Positions 1-8,695 of a stretch of DNA of 52,950 nt are shown here, one piece after another. Every line of letters begins with the position of its first letter. The first letter of the stretch is position 1. Source of the stretch: Herbaspirillum autotrophicum (GTDB lineage Bacteria > Pseudomonadota > Gammaproteobacteria > Burkholderiales > Burkholderiaceae_D); contig NZ_LFLS01000040.1 in assembly GCF_001189915.1 (NCBI RefSeq), positions 1 to 52,950 on the forward strand, given 5' to 3'. Both the position numbers and the translations under genes were made by a program. The notes under the pieces were generated by a model. The model did no database searches. It saw only the letters and a program-made list of their open reading frames with translations, and was not told where the DNA came from.

Positions 1-267
1 AGTGTTGTGTGCCAGCTCACCGGCCGGCAGGCTGCGACCGGCACCGCGCTGATCGAACAACACCACCCGCTGTTGCGTCAGGTCGAACCAATCCAGCATG
101 GACCACTGGCTGCTGCTGCCGGGGCCGCCATGCAACACCACACTGACCGGACCACCGGTGCGACCGAATTCGGCGAAATACACACGGTGGCCGGCACCGA
201 CCGGGAGATGGCCGGAGCGCAACGGAACGGGATCAGGCTTCGGCACGGAACTTGCGTTTATCGACAT
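1..267 (-). CDS. pip: Prolyl aminopeptidase (proline iminopeptidase), N-terminal part, cut by window edge
   Basis: Only the first 89 codons are in the window; the gene runs off the left edge. The reading starts at an ATG (complement of 265-267) and gives an alpha/beta-hydrolase beginning. An HGGPG oxyanion-hole motif lies at about residues 45-49 and VVLFDQRGAGRS at about residues 68-79. These two elements together are typical of the prolyl aminopeptidase family, which removes N-terminal proline from peptides in the cytoplasm. The catalytic Ser, Asp and His lie in the missing part, so another alpha/beta-hydrolase of the same subfamily cannot be excluded. The gene is divergent from pqqA, with 93 bases between the two starts. 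Confidence 0.8.
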   Translation of the reverse strand, partial: MSINASSVPKPDPVPLRSGHLPVGAGHRVYFAEFGRTGGPVSVVLHGGPGSSSQWSMLDWFDLTQQRVVLFDQRGAGRSLPAGELAHNT

Positions 268-360
268 GATTGCGTCAGTGGTAAGAGAACATGAACACGA
301 TGCTGACATGCAATCACCAATCGTACCTGGTTTTTTTTCAACCCATTGATGGAGACAAGC

Positions 361-435
361 ATGACATGGAGCAAACCTGAGTTTTCCGATCTGCGTTTTG
401 GCTTTGAAATCACGATGTACATCGCCAATCGTTAA
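361..435 (+). CDS. pqqA: PQQ precursor peptide PqqA (24 aa)
   Basis: This 24-residue peptide is the ribosomally made substrate for pyrroloquinoline quinone. It begins MTWSKPEF and carries the diagnostic Glu16-x3-Tyr20 pair (FEITMY), the two residues that PqqE cross-links and that become the PQQ skeleton. A GGAG ribosome site lies 6-7 bases before the ATG. The length fits the family (about 22-29 residues). It is the first gene of pqqABCDE and is followed by a strong hairpin before pqqB. No clear sigma-54 element was found in the 93 bases upstream, unlike the PQQ-enzyme genes further along. Confidence 0.95.
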   Translation: MTWSKPEFSDLRFGFEITMYIANR

Positions 436-482
436 TTCCCTGACATCCGGGAATGCGCGGCAGTCGTACAACGATTGCCGCG
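436..482 (+). promoter_or_regulatory. Tandem hairpins between pqqA and pqqB (possible attenuator or mRNA stabiliser)
   Basis: Directly after the pqqA stop, TTCCC and GGGAA (436-453) can form a small stem. A second, stronger stem pairs CGCGGCAGTCGT (456-467) with ACGATTGCCGCG (471-482) around a 3-base loop. No T-run follows, so this is not a classical terminator. In other bacteria the short pqqA message is made in excess over the rest of the operon. A hairpin here would suit partial termination or 3'-end protection of a pqqA-only transcript; that role is inference. Confidence 0.6.
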
Positions 483-511
483 TCTGCTCCCGGACCTGAC
501 CCCGGCACATA

Positions 512-1429
512 ATGAAAATAATCGTATTAGGTTCTGCAGCAGGCGGCGGCTTCCCACAATGGAACTGCAATTGCCGCAACTGCAAAGGGGTACGCGAGGG
601 CGTTATCAACGCCAGACCGCGCACACAATCATCGATTGCAGTATCGTCCAATGGCCGCGACTGGCTGCTGATCAATGCCTCGCCCGACATCCTGACCCAG
701 ATCAAGGCGACGCCGGCACTGCAACCGGCACGCGCCACGCGCGACACCGGCATCGCGGCCGTGATGCTGATGGACGCCCAGATCGACCATGTCACCGGTT
801 TGCTGATGCTGCGCGAAGGCAAGCCACTGCCACTGTATTGTTCGGCTGCGGTCTGGGATGATCTGACCGGCGGTTTGCCGCTGGTACATGTACTGTCACA
901 TTACTGCCGCGTGCAATGGCATGTGCTGGCGCCCAATCAGACACCGATGCCGCAAGAGTTGCCGCAAATCGAAGACATCCGTTTCACGCCGCTGATGCTG
1001 ACCAGCAAGGCACCGCCGTATTCGCCGCATCGCGAGTTGCCGCAACCGGGCGACAATCTTGGCCTCATCATCGAAAACCGCAAGACCGGCAAAAAGCTGT
1101 TTTACGCGCCCGGCCTCGGCGAACTGGAACCGCATGTCTTGGCTGCGATGCATGCTGCCGACTGCATTCTCGTCGACGGCACGTTCTGGACCGAGGATGA
1201 AATGATCAGACTCGGTTTCTCAAAGAAGAAAGCCGCCGACATGGGACACCTGCCGCAATCCGGTCCGGGCGGCATGATCGAGGTGCTCGATACGATCAGC
1301 GATGCCCGCAAGATCCTGATTCACATCAACAACACCAACCCGATTCTCGATGAAGATTCTGCCGAACGCGCCACGCTGACGCAGCACGGCATCGAGGTCG
1401 CCTGGGATGGAATGGAAATCGAACTATGA
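512..1429 (+). CDS. pqqB: PqqB, metallo-beta-lactamase-fold PQQ biosynthesis protein
   Basis: PqqB acts late in PQQ synthesis and is reported to hydroxylate the tyrosine-derived ring of the cross-linked Glu-Tyr intermediate. The protein is 305 residues, the normal family length. The N-terminus [19 protein letters not shown] and the following cysteine-rich NCRNC segment are typical. [11 protein letters not shown] at about residues 86-96 and a [10 protein letters not shown] segment at about residues 246-255 are family hallmarks of the metallo-beta-lactamase fold. No strong ribosome site precedes the ATG, so translation may depend on the operon message. Its stop overlaps the pqqC start by four bases (ATGA), indicating translational coupling. 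Confidence 0.96.
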   Translation: MKIIVLGSAAGGGFPQWNCNCRNCKGVREGVINARPRTQSSIAVSSNGRDWLLINASPDILTQIKATPALQPARATRDTGIAAVMLMDAQIDHVTGLLMLREGKPLPLYCSAAVWDDLTGGLPLVHVLSHYCRVQWHVLAPNQTPMPQELPQIEDIRFTPLMLTSKAPPYSPHRELPQPGDNLGLIIENRKTGKKLFYAPGLGELEPHVLAAMHAADCILVDGTFWTEDEMIRLGFSKKKAADMGHLPQSGPGGMIEVLDTISDARKILIHINNTNPILDEDSAERATLTQHGIEVAWDGMEIEL

Positions 1430-2136
1430 AGCAGCTCGCCGCCACAGCAACATTACCGGCATGGGAGCGTGCCGAATTTGAATCCCGCTTGCGCGCCAAA
1501 GGTGCCGGCTATCACATCCACCATCCGTTCAACGTCAAGATGAACGATGGCTTGCTCAATCCTGATCAGGTACGCGGCTGGATCGCCAATCGCTTTTATT
1601 ACCAGATAAACATTCCGCAAAAAGATGGCGCCATCATCGCCAATTGTCCGGATCGGGAAACCCGCAGGAAGTGGGTACAACGCATACTGGACCACGATGG
1701 CTGGGAAGACAACGCCGGTGGCATCGAAGCGTGGAGCCGGCTGGCCAGCGCCGCCGGCATCCCGCGCGAGGAATTATGGTCGTTGCAGCATGTCGCGCCC
1801 GGCGTGCGCTTTGCGGTCGATGCCTATGTCAACTTTGCCCGTCGCGCGCCGTGGCAAGAAGCAGTCTGCTCTTCGCTGACTGAAATGTTTGCACCGAAAA
1901 TTCACAAAGACCGGCTGGCCAACTGGCCGCAACACTACCGCTGGATCGAGTCTGACGGCTTGCAGTATTTCCGCAGCCGTATCTCGCTGGCCGAACGCGA
2001 TGTCGAACATGGTTTGCAGGTGACGCTCGATCATTTCGTCACCCGCGTGCAGCAGGAGCGCGCACTGGAAATCCTGCAATTCAAGCTCGATGTGTTGTGG
2101 AGCATGCTGGACGCCATCGACAAAGCGTACCCCTGA
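1426..2136 (+). CDS. pqqC: PqqC, pyrroloquinoline-quinone synthase
   Basis: PqqC is the cofactor-free oxidase that closes the last ring and performs the final oxidation to PQQ. The protein is 236 residues, all-helical in the family, with the conserved early segment [14 protein letters not shown] at about residues 28-41. The [11 protein letters not shown] segment, known in the family for substrate and oxygen binding, follows at about residues 51-61. It starts inside the pqqB stop (ATGA overlap) and ends 43 bases before pqqD. Length and sequence look complete. No anomaly was seen. Confidence 0.97.
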   Translation: MKQLAATATLPAWERAEFESRLRAKGAGYHIHHPFNVKMNDGLLNPDQVRGWIANRFYYQINIPQKDGAIIANCPDRETRRKWVQRILDHDGWEDNAGGIEAWSRLASAAGIPREELWSLQHVAPGVRFAVDAYVNFARRAPWQEAVCSSLTEMFAPKIHKDRLANWPQHYRWIESDGLQYFRSRISLAERDVEHGLQVTLDHFVTRVQQERALEILQFKLDVLWSMLDAIDKAYP

Positions 2137-2179
2137 CCGGGCCACTCATTCAAACCGCCACTTTCCAGTAATTGACATC

Positions 2180-2443
2180 ATGACGACACTGCCAGACAAA
2201 CCCCGACTCTCGCGCCTGTTCCGCTTGCAATGGGAAGAAGCACAAGGCAATTACGTGCTGCTGTATCCGGAAGGCATGGTCAAGCTCAATCGCAGCGCTG
2301 CCGAAATTCTCAAGCTGTGCGACGGTGAACGCGATGTCGCCGGCATCACCTTCGACCTCGAACGCGCCTTCTCAGTCAGCGGCCTACAACCCGATGTCGA
2401 TGATTTCTTACGGATCGCCAATGAGCGCAACTGGATTTCCTGA
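2180..2443 (+). CDS. pqqD: PqqD, PqqA peptide chaperone
   Basis: PqqD is a small RiPP-recognition protein that binds PqqA and presents it to PqqE. From the ATG at 2180 it has 87 residues, beginning MTTLPDKPRLSRLFRLQWEE. It contains the family stretch YVLLYPEGMVKLNRSAAEIL, where a winged-helix beta region binds the leader peptide. An in-frame start 90 bases upstream exists but lies inside pqqC and would add a non-family extension, so 2180 is preferred. The 3' end overlaps the start of pqqE by 23 bases in another frame. Confidence 0.95.
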   Translation: MTTLPDKPRLSRLFRLQWEEAQGNYVLLYPEGMVKLNRSAAEILKLCDGERDVAGITFDLERAFSVSGLQPDVDDFLRIANERNWIS

Positions 2444-3557
2444 CACCACCGCCGGCGTTGCGCCGCCGCTGTGGCTGCTGGCCGAGCTGACTTATCGCTG
2501 TCCGCTGCATTGCGTGTTTTGCTACAACCCGCTCAACTATGCCGAAAATCGCAACGAGCTCAGCACCGCACAGTGGATCGACGTGATGCAGCAGGCGCGC
2601 AAGCTGGGCGCGGCGCAACTCGGATTTTCCGGCGGCGAGCCCTTGTTGCGCGACGATCTCGAAGAACTGATCGGTGCCGCGCACGGACTCGGCTATTACA
2701 CCAATCTGGTCACCTCGGGCATCGGTCTCAATGAAAGCCGCATTGCGCGCATGAAGCAACTCGGGCTGGATCATATTCAGCTTTCGTTCCAGGATTCGAC
2801 CAGGGAAATGAACGACTTCCTGTCGAGCACCAAGACTTTCGACCTCAAATCGCGCGTTGCCGCACTGATCAAACGCTACGATTATCCGATGGTGCTCAAT
2901 GTCGTGCTGCATCGCTACAACCTCGACCACGTGGCACGCATCATCGACATGGCGCTGGCAATGGAAGTCGAATATCTGGAACTGGCGAATACCCAGTACT
3001 ATGGCTGGGGCATGATCAATCGCGCCCATCTGATGCCGACCCGCGAACAAGTCGAGCATGCCGAAGCGGTAGTCAACGAATACCGCAGCCGCATCGGCAA
3101 CCAGATGAAAATTCTGTTCGTGGTACCCGACTATTTCGAAGAACGTCCCAAGGCCTGCATGAATGGCTGGGGTTCGGTATTTCTGGCCATTGGCGCCGAC
3201 GGCACCGCACTGCCCTGCCACGCTGCGCGCAGCCTGCCCGGCATCCGCTATCCGAATGTCACCGACTACCGCATCGAAGACATCTGGCGACGCAGCAACG
3301 CCTTCAACCAATACCGCGGCGACGACTGGATGCAGGAGCCCTGTCGCAGTTGTGACGAAAAGAAAAAGGATTTTGGCGGCTGCCGCTGTCAGGCCTTCGC
3401 ACTGACCGGCGATGCCGCTGCTGCCGACCCGGTCTGCGCCAAGTCGGAACGGCACGGCGACGTGACGAAGATCGTGATGCACGCGCGCAGCAAACCGGTG
3501 GCAGAGTTGCAGCCGATATTGTTCAGGACTGATGCGAATTCGCAACGATTTTTCTAA
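2421..3557 (+). CDS. pqqE: PqqE, radical SAM PqqA cross-linking enzyme
   Basis: PqqE joins the Glu and Tyr side chains of PqqA using S-adenosylmethionine and Fe-S clusters. The protein is 378 residues from the ATG at 2421, which overlaps the end of pqqD; a longer in-frame start at 2325 lies deep in pqqD and is rejected. The radical-SAM cluster motif C-x3-C-x2-C is Cys27, Cys31 and Cys34 in CPLHCVFC. FSGGEPLLRDDL follows as the SAM-binding GGE motif. The C-terminal SPASM part has clustered cysteines (CRSCDEKKKDFGGCRC and a later Cys) for auxiliary clusters. It closes the operon; no pqqF protease gene follows. Confidence 0.96.
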   Translation: MSATGFPDTTAGVAPPLWLLAELTYRCPLHCVFCYNPLNYAENRNELSTAQWIDVMQQARKLGAAQLGFSGGEPLLRDDLEELIGAAHGLGYYTNLVTSGIGLNESRIARMKQLGLDHIQLSFQDSTREMNDFLSSTKTFDLKSRVAALIKRYDYPMVLNVVLHRYNLDHVARIIDMALAMEVEYLELANTQYYGWGMINRAHLMPTREQVEHAEAVVNEYRSRIGNQMKILFVVPDYFEERPKACMNGWGSVFLAIGADGTALPCHAARSLPGIRYPNVTDYRIEDIWRRSNAFNQYRGDDWMQEPCRSCDEKKKDFGGCRCQAFALTGDAAAADPVCAKSERHGDVTKIVMHARSKPVAELQPILFRTDANSQRFF

Positions 3558-3573
3558 TGACGGCTTCCGCCCC

Positions 3574-3599
3574 CGTCACCATCGCTGATGGCGGTGACG
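3574..3599. terminator. Hairpin between convergent pqqE and asparaginase genes
   Basis: CGTCACCATC and GATGGCGGTGACG can pair, with one bulged base, around a GCT loop 17 bases after the pqqE stop and 20 bases beyond the convergent asparaginase stop. There is no T-run on either side. It may slow or terminate transcription from both directions, but the evidence is the inverted repeat and its position only. Confidence 0.45.
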
Positions 3600-3618
3600 A
3601 GCGCGGCAACGGGTTGGG

Positions 3619-4593
3619 TTACTGCGCGTACACCGTCATTGCAACGCGTTTCTTTTGCGGCTCATCATCTGAAATCGAGACGATGTGCGCCGGGAATGCT
3701 TCCGGTGCTGCCATGCCCTCTTTCCACAACCAGTAATGGTTTTCCGGCAAACCGTTGACCGCCGTTACCTGATGGTTGCCATGTTTGTCGACGGCATGAA
3801 TGGTGACCCGGCTGATCAGGCCGCCCTTGAGCGCGCGCATGTCTTCCACCGCTTCGGCCACGGCCTGTTCCACGCTCATGCCCATTTTCATGTACAGCAC
3901 CACGGCGCGTGCAGTGCCGGCACGGATCGTCATTTCACCGGCGCCGGTACAAGCGCAGGCACCATAACGGCTGTCCGCGTAAGAACCGGCACCGATCACC
4001 GGGCTGTCGCCGAGACGACCCGGGTACTTCCAACCCCAGCCTGAAGTGCTGGTGCCGGAAGACAACGAGCCATTGGCGTCGAGTGCCAGAAACACCGTGG
4101 TGTCGCGTCCGATTTCGGGATCGATGGCGTTGTGGCAGTATTTTTCCAGCGCCACGTCCGGCCATGTTTGCTGATCGGCTTGCGTGACTTCGGCCAGAAA
4201 CCAGCGCCGCCAGGCACTGCGCGAACGCTCATCCATCAGGTCGCCGGCTTCGGCGCCGATTTCCCGGGCGAAATGCGCTGCGCCCTCACCGATCAGCAAC
4301 TCATGCGGCAAGCGCTGCAACAACTGCCGCGCCACACTGACCGGATGCAAGAAGCCCTTGAGGCCACCGATGGCGCCGGTACGCAAGGTATCGCCATCCA
4401 TGACGGAGGCGTCCAGCTCTACTTCACCGAGCAGATTCGGCCAGCCGCAACGCCCCACTGTGCGCACCGTTTCATCATCTTCGACCAGCCGTACGCCGGC
4501 CTCGATGGCATCCAGTCCTGCCGCGCCGGCCTGCAACAAACGCGCGGTTTCCCCGATGCCCGATTTGCCTTCGTTATTGGTCAATATTAACAA
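3619..4593 (-). CDS. Glycosylasparaginase / asparaginase-family Ntn-hydrolase
   Basis: The 324-residue protein belongs to the N-terminal nucleophile hydrolases that split N4-(beta-N-acetylglucosaminyl)-L-asparagine, asparagine or isoaspartyl peptides. The self-cleavage site is visible as GRDTTVFLALD, with Thr165 the likely nucleophile freed by cleavage after Asp164. GTSTSGWGWKYPGRLGDSP (residues 180-198) and GAGSYAD (201-207) are the substrate-pocket motifs of the glycosylasparaginase branch. No signal peptide is evident. The start is an unusual TTG with an AAGGAG site six bases before it; the ATG just upstream is out of frame. It is the last gene of the ABC-transporter cluster, so its substrate is probably what that importer brings in. 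Confidence 0.85.
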   Translation of the reverse strand: MLILTNNEGKSGIGETARLLQAGAAGLDAIEAGVRLVEDDETVRTVGRCGWPNLLGEVELDASVMDGDTLRTGAIGGLKGFLHPVSVARQLLQRLPHELLIGEGAAHFAREIGAEAGDLMDERSRSAWRRWFLAEVTQADQQTWPDVALEKYCHNAIDPEIGRDTTVFLALDANGSLSSGTSTSGWGWKYPGRLGDSPVIGAGSYADSRYGACACTGAGEMTIRAGTARAVVLYMKMGMSVEQAVAEAVEDMRALKGGLISRVTIHAVDKHGNHQVTAVNGLPENHYWLWKEGMAAPEAFPAHIVSISDDEPQKKRVAMTVYAQ

Positions 4594-4624
4594 TGCATTC
4601 TCCTTGAGTAGCTAAGTTCAGTGG

Positions 4625-5683
4625 TCAGAGCCCGGCGCGGAATTCCTTGTTCCAGAAATCCAGCATCGCGCTCTTGTTTTTCATCAACAGATCGAAATCG
4701 ATTGTCATCATGCGGTCCATTTCAGGGCCGGTGAAGCCGACTGCGCGCTGCAACTCCGGCGGCAAGGCCGCATTCTGAATGGTCGGCGCATAGCCCATGG
4801 TTTCGGCAAACGCACGCTGCGCCCCCGGATTGAGCATGGCATTCATGTAAGCAAAACCGGCGCCGCGATTCTTGCTGCCAATCGCCACCGTCGCTTCGAA
4901 CGTCGCCGGCAACGCGCCTTCTTTCGGCACCACATAATCAATCGACAGACCCGCTTTTTTCCATTGCAATGCGCGCGCCTTCCAGGCCGGGGTCAACCAG
5001 ATTTCGCCGCTCTTGAGTGCTGCTGCCAGTGCATCGGTAGAGGGATATACCTTGGGTGCGTTGTCCTTGAGCGCACGCAGGAATTTGCGTCCGGTTTCCA
5101 GATCCTTGACCGTCCCGCCGGCGGCCAGCGAACCGGCCAGCGTCAGATAATCATATTGATCGTCGATGACGCCGACGCGGCCTTTGTAGACCGGATCGAG
5201 CAAGGCTTGCATGCCATCAGGACGGGTCTTCACCTTTTCCGGGTTGTACAGCAAAACCAGGGCGCTGAAGATGTGCGGCACGGCATAAGGACGCTTGAAC
5301 GCCGGGATGACGTGCGCCAGATTTGGCACCAGTGCCGCATCCACCGATACCGTCGTGGCTTCCGCAAACATCTGGTACATGTCGTTGTCGCGCAGCAGCG
5401 AGACATCGAGACTGCTGCGACGCGCATTCTTTTCCGCGCGCATCTTGGTCTGGCGCGCCAGTGCGCTGCCCGAATCGTAAACCGCAGTGAGACCGTTGCT
5501 CTTGATCAGCGGATCGATATATTGCTGCAGCAAGCGTTGATAATCGCCGCCCCAGGTGCCGACCACCACGTTCGATTCAGCAGCATCGGCCGCGTACACC
5601 AGTCCCGGCAAGGAAGCAACGGCAGGAATGGCGGCCATGGCGCCGGCCGTTTTGAGGAAGGAACGACGATCGTATTTATTCAT
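4625..5683 (-). CDS. ABC transporter periplasmic substrate-binding protein (spermidine/putrescine type)
   Basis: This 352-residue exported binding protein starts MNKYDRRSFLKTAGAMA. The RRSFLK pattern is a twin-arginine-like signal followed by a hydrophobic stretch and an ALPGLVYAADA-type cleavage region near residue 33. The mature part has the VVVGTWGGDYQRLLQQY beginning common in PotD-like binding proteins. Residues such as YDSGSALARQTKMRAE are also typical of the cluster-D binding-protein fold. An in-frame ATG 30 bases upstream (5713) is possible but has no better ribosome site. It sits between the LysR gene and the asparaginase gene, all on one strand. The true ligand is not readable; an amino-acid conjugate or polyamine is plausible. 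Confidence 0.88.
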   Translation of the reverse strand: MNKYDRRSFLKTAGAMAAIPAVASLPGLVYAADAAESNVVVGTWGGDYQRLLQQYIDPLIKSNGLTAVYDSGSALARQTKMRAEKNARRSSLDVSLLRDNDMYQMFAEATTVSVDAALVPNLAHVIPAFKRPYAVPHIFSALVLLYNPEKVKTRPDGMQALLDPVYKGRVGVIDDQYDYLTLAGSLAAGGTVKDLETGRKFLRALKDNAPKVYPSTDALAAALKSGEIWLTPAWKARALQWKKAGLSIDYVVPKEGALPATFEATVAIGSKNRGAGFAYMNAMLNPGAQRAFAETMGYAPTIQNAALPPELQRAVGFTGPEMDRMMTIDFDLLMKNKSAMLDFWNKEFRAGL

Positions 5684-5786
5684 GCTCACTTTTTTCTCCG
5701 GTAAGGTTTTCATACTTTCGGGACACTGCGAGATTGCATCGATACAGCGGTTTCACTACAGAAATCGGGGTGCTTGACGGCTGCGC

Positions 5787-6698
5787 TTACAGATGCGCTT
5801 CGACGTCAGCGATGGTTTTTACCAGCGTGCGATCCAGCGCATCGAGCAGCGCTTCGGTTTGCGCCGATGCCGCCGGGGTACGCGGCTTGATACGAATCGA
5901 ATGGAACGTCATCGCCGGTTCGAAGCGACGGAATACAATGCCGTCGCTTTCCAGAAAGTCATATGCCGCGACCGGATGCACCAGTCCCACCCCGACCTGT
6001 TCACGTACCAGCGTGCAGATATTCACCGAGTAACGCACCGATGCCGTGACCTGCGGTGTCACGCCGGCTTCGCGGAACAAATCATCGACACCCCAGCGGA
6101 TCATGTCGGCGGCTTCGTAGGAAATGAAATTGCACCCGTGCAAATCGAGCGCGTGGATCACCGACTTGCGTGCCAGCGGATGCTGTGCCGGCAAGGCGCA
6201 CAGCGCCGGCAATTTGGCGATGGAAATGGCATCGGTCTCGCTCAGGTCAACCTGATCGGTCACGATGCCCAGATCCAGCGTGCGCGCTACCACGTGATCG
6301 CGAATTTCGGTCGAGAAGCCGGTGGTCAGCGCGACTCTGATGGACGGATGGGTCTTGTGGAACTCAGCAATGGCGCGGGCAAAGTAGCCGAGTCCGAATG
6401 ACATGACGCTGCCGGCACGGATGATGGCTTCGTCCGGATTGCGCAGGCTCAGGGCAAATTCGCGGATATTGTCGAGTCCGGCATACCGGCGCTGTACTTC
6501 ACCGAACAATTCGACGGCGGTCTCGGTCGGTTCCAGCCGGCCGCGTTCGCGGCTGAACAGGGTCAGTTGCGTGGTGCGTTCGAGATCGGCAATCAGACGG
6601 CTGATGCCGGGCTGCGAAGTGCCCAGCAACTGCGCCGCCTTGGTCGATGAGCGCGTCAGCATGACCGCGCGGAAAGCATCAATATGTCGGAAATCCAT
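5787..6698 (-). CDS. LysR-family transcriptional regulator
   Basis: The 303-residue protein has the N-terminal winged helix-turn-helix of LysR regulators (MDFRHIDAFRAVMLTRSSTK to about residue 60, with LLGTSQPGISRLIADLE as recognition region). A periplasmic-binding-like effector domain follows (residues about 90-295). A GAGG ribosome site stands before the ATG. It is embedded in the ABC operon in the same direction, 40 bases after the permease stop, rather than divergent from it. Co-transcription with the genes it probably controls would give autoregulation. The palindromes at 9609-9652 are its best candidate targets. The effector may be the imported compound. Confidence 0.93.
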   Translation of the reverse strand: MDFRHIDAFRAVMLTRSSTKAAQLLGTSQPGISRLIADLERTTQLTLFSRERGRLEPTETAVELFGEVQRRYAGLDNIREFALSLRNPDEAIIRAGSVMSFGLGYFARAIAEFHKTHPSIRVALTTGFSTEIRDHVVARTLDLGIVTDQVDLSETDAISIAKLPALCALPAQHPLARKSVIHALDLHGCNFISYEAADMIRWGVDDLFREAGVTPQVTASVRYSVNICTLVREQVGVGLVHPVAAYDFLESDGIVFRRFEPAMTFHSIRIKPRTPAASAQTEALLDALDRTLVKTIADVEAHL

Positions 6699-6737
6699 AG
6701 TGCAACCTCAGTAAAATCGTAAGGACGTCCTGAAACC

Positions 6738-7628
6738 TCAGGTCATCATGGTGTTGGCATAGCGCCGATGGATCAGCCAGTTGGCGCCCAGCGCCATGAG
6801 CAAGGTCACCACCATCAAAATCAATGCCAGCGCGGCACCGAACGGCCAGTTCGAAGCCTGGGCAATCTGCCCGTAAATCGCCGGCGCCATCATGGTCAGC
6901 GAGGTACCACCGAGCAGCACCGGCGTGGCATAGGCATTCATGCACAGGATGAATACCAACATGGTGCCGGCAGCCACCCCGGGGGCCGACATCGGCAAGG
7001 TCACGCGCAGGAATGCACGGGTATTATCGGCGCCCAGATTACGCGCCGCCTCTTCCACCGAACGATCAATCCCTTCCAGTACGCTTTGCAAGGTGATGAT
7101 CATGTACGGCAAGACCACGCCGGTGGTGCCCATGATCACCGCCAGCGGGGTGTACAACAACCGCACCGGCTGATCAATGATGCCCATTGCCATCAGCAAG
7201 GCATTCATGAAACCGGCATTGCCGAGAATGACCATCCAGCCGGCGGCCCGCACCACATTGCCGACCAGCAGCGGAAATACCAGCAAGATCACCAGAATGC
7301 TTTTGTAACGACTCTGCGTGCGCGCCAGAAAATACGCCACCGGAAAACCGAACAGCAATGACAACAGCGTACAGACCGCGGCCACCTTGAGCGTATCGCC
7401 AAGAATATTCAGGTAATAGCGTTCGCTGAAAAACCGCACATAGTTTTCCAGCGTGAACGCGGCCTGCATCATTTGCCCGGCCTCGTAATGATTGAAGCTG
7501 TAGCGAAACAATTGCAGCGCCGGCAGGACAATCACCAGTATCACGATCAAGGAAGCCGGCACTGCCAGCAACGCTCCCGGATTGACTTTGCTGCCGGATG
7601 ACGGCACCGGCATGACAGATCCGCTCAT
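6738..7628 (-). CDS. ABC transporter inner-membrane permease (PotB-like)
   Basis: The 296-residue protein is a typical binding-protein-dependent permease with about six membrane segments, the first near residues 20-45 (ALLAVPASLIVILVIVLPAL). The cytoplasmic EAA loop is visible as SVEEAARNLGADNTRAFLRV at about residues 195-214, the contact with the ATPase. It resembles the PotB/first permease of spermidine/putrescine importers. The start is three bases after the ATPase stop, so the genes are translationally linked. Together with the ATPase, the second permease and the binding protein it makes a complete importer. Confidence 0.92.
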   Translation of the reverse strand: MSGSVMPVPSSGSKVNPGALLAVPASLIVILVIVLPALQLFRYSFNHYEAGQMMQAAFTLENYVRFFSERYYLNILGDTLKVAAVCTLLSLLFGFPVAYFLARTQSRYKSILVILLVFPLLVGNVVRAAGWMVILGNAGFMNALLMAMGIIDQPVRLLYTPLAVIMGTTGVVLPYMIITLQSVLEGIDRSVEEAARNLGADNTRAFLRVTLPMSAPGVAAGTMLVFILCMNAYATPVLLGGTSLTMMAPAIYGQIAQASNWPFGAALALILMVVTLLMALGANWLIHRRYANTMMT

Positions 7629-7631
7629 CGC

Positions 7632-8693
7632 TTACCCATTGAAAAAGACACAGTCGCGCGGCGCAAAACGGGCCAGCCCGAGTTCGCCGGGGGTCATCCA
7701 GGCTTGATTGGTGTCGGCGCCATTCTGAATCTGGGCCACAATGGTTTCGCCGTGGACAGTACGGGTTCTGATTTCGATCAGTGCGCCCATGTATACCAGC
7801 GATGAAATCGTGACCGGAATACCGGTACGCGCATGCAGGTTGCCGGTCAGCGGCTCCAGTGTCACCCGCTCCGGCCGCACGCCGACGGCACTGGCATTAC
7901 CGGTGACGGCTCCGACCGGCAACTCGGTGCCGGCGGTAGTGGCAAAATTGCCATCGGCAGTCAGCGCCCCGTCGAAGAAATTCATCTTGCCGAGGAAGTC
8001 CGCCACGAAACGATTTTGTGGTCGTTCATATAAATCAGATGCGGTGCCGACTTGCTGAATGCGGCCGTCGTGCATAATGGCCAGCCGGTCGGCAATGGTC
8101 AGCGCTTCTTCCTGGTCGTGCGTGACAAAAATCGTGGTCAAGCCAAGCCGTTGCTGCAGCGCCCGGATTTCTTCGCGCACCTCGACCCGCAATTTGGCAT
8201 CCAGATTCGACAGTGGTTCGTCGAGCAGAAACACCTTGGGTTGAATCGCCAGCGCCCGCGCAATCGCGACCCGCTGTTGCTGACCGCCGGAAAGCTGGCG
8301 CGGATAACGGTCGGCATACGCATCCAGACGCACCATGTCGAGCGCCTGCTTGACGCGCACCGTGCGTTCGGCTTTCGGCACCTTGTGCATTTCCAGACCA
8401 AACGCGACATTCTCGGCAATCGTCATGTGCGGAAACAAGGCATAGCGCTGGAATACCATGCCCGCATTGCGTTTGTGCGGTGGTACCCGGGTCACATCCT
8501 GGCCGCCGATCTCGATGGTACCGGCAGTCGGTTCGATGAAGCCGGCCACCATGCGCAGCGTCGTCGTCTTGCCGCAGCCGCTGGGACCGAGAAATGCCAC
8601 CATCTCGCCGTCTTCGATATCGAGCGAAAAGTCGGACACCGCCACCGATGCACCGAACTGCTTCTTCAAATTCCTGATGGAAATTTTGGCCAT
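7632..8693 (-). CDS. ABC transporter ATP-binding protein (PotA-like)
   Basis: The 353-residue ATPase energises the importer. Walker A is GPSGCGKT (residues 36-43), the signature is LSGGQQQRVAIARAL (134-148) and Walker B is VFLLDEPLSNLD (154-165), followed by the switch His in FVTHDQEEAL. The C-terminal 110 residues form a TOBE regulatory domain with VGVRPERVTLEPL. Length and architecture match PotA/FbpC-type subunits. It starts two bases after the stop of the upstream permease gene and two or three bases before the next, so the three genes are tightly coupled. Confidence 0.95.
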   Translation of the reverse strand: MAKISIRNLKKQFGASVAVSDFSLDIEDGEMVAFLGPSGCGKTTTLRMVAGFIEPTAGTIEIGGQDVTRVPPHKRNAGMVFQRYALFPHMTIAENVAFGLEMHKVPKAERTVRVKQALDMVRLDAYADRYPRQLSGGQQQRVAIARALAIQPKVFLLDEPLSNLDAKLRVEVREEIRALQQRLGLTTIFVTHDQEEALTIADRLAIMHDGRIQQVGTASDLYERPQNRFVADFLGKMNFFDGALTADGNFATTAGTELPVGAVTGNASAVGVRPERVTLEPLTGNLHARTGIPVTISSLVYMGALIEIRTRTVHGETIVAQIQNGADTNQAWMTPGELGLARFAPRDCVFFNG

Positions 8694-8695
8694 TT

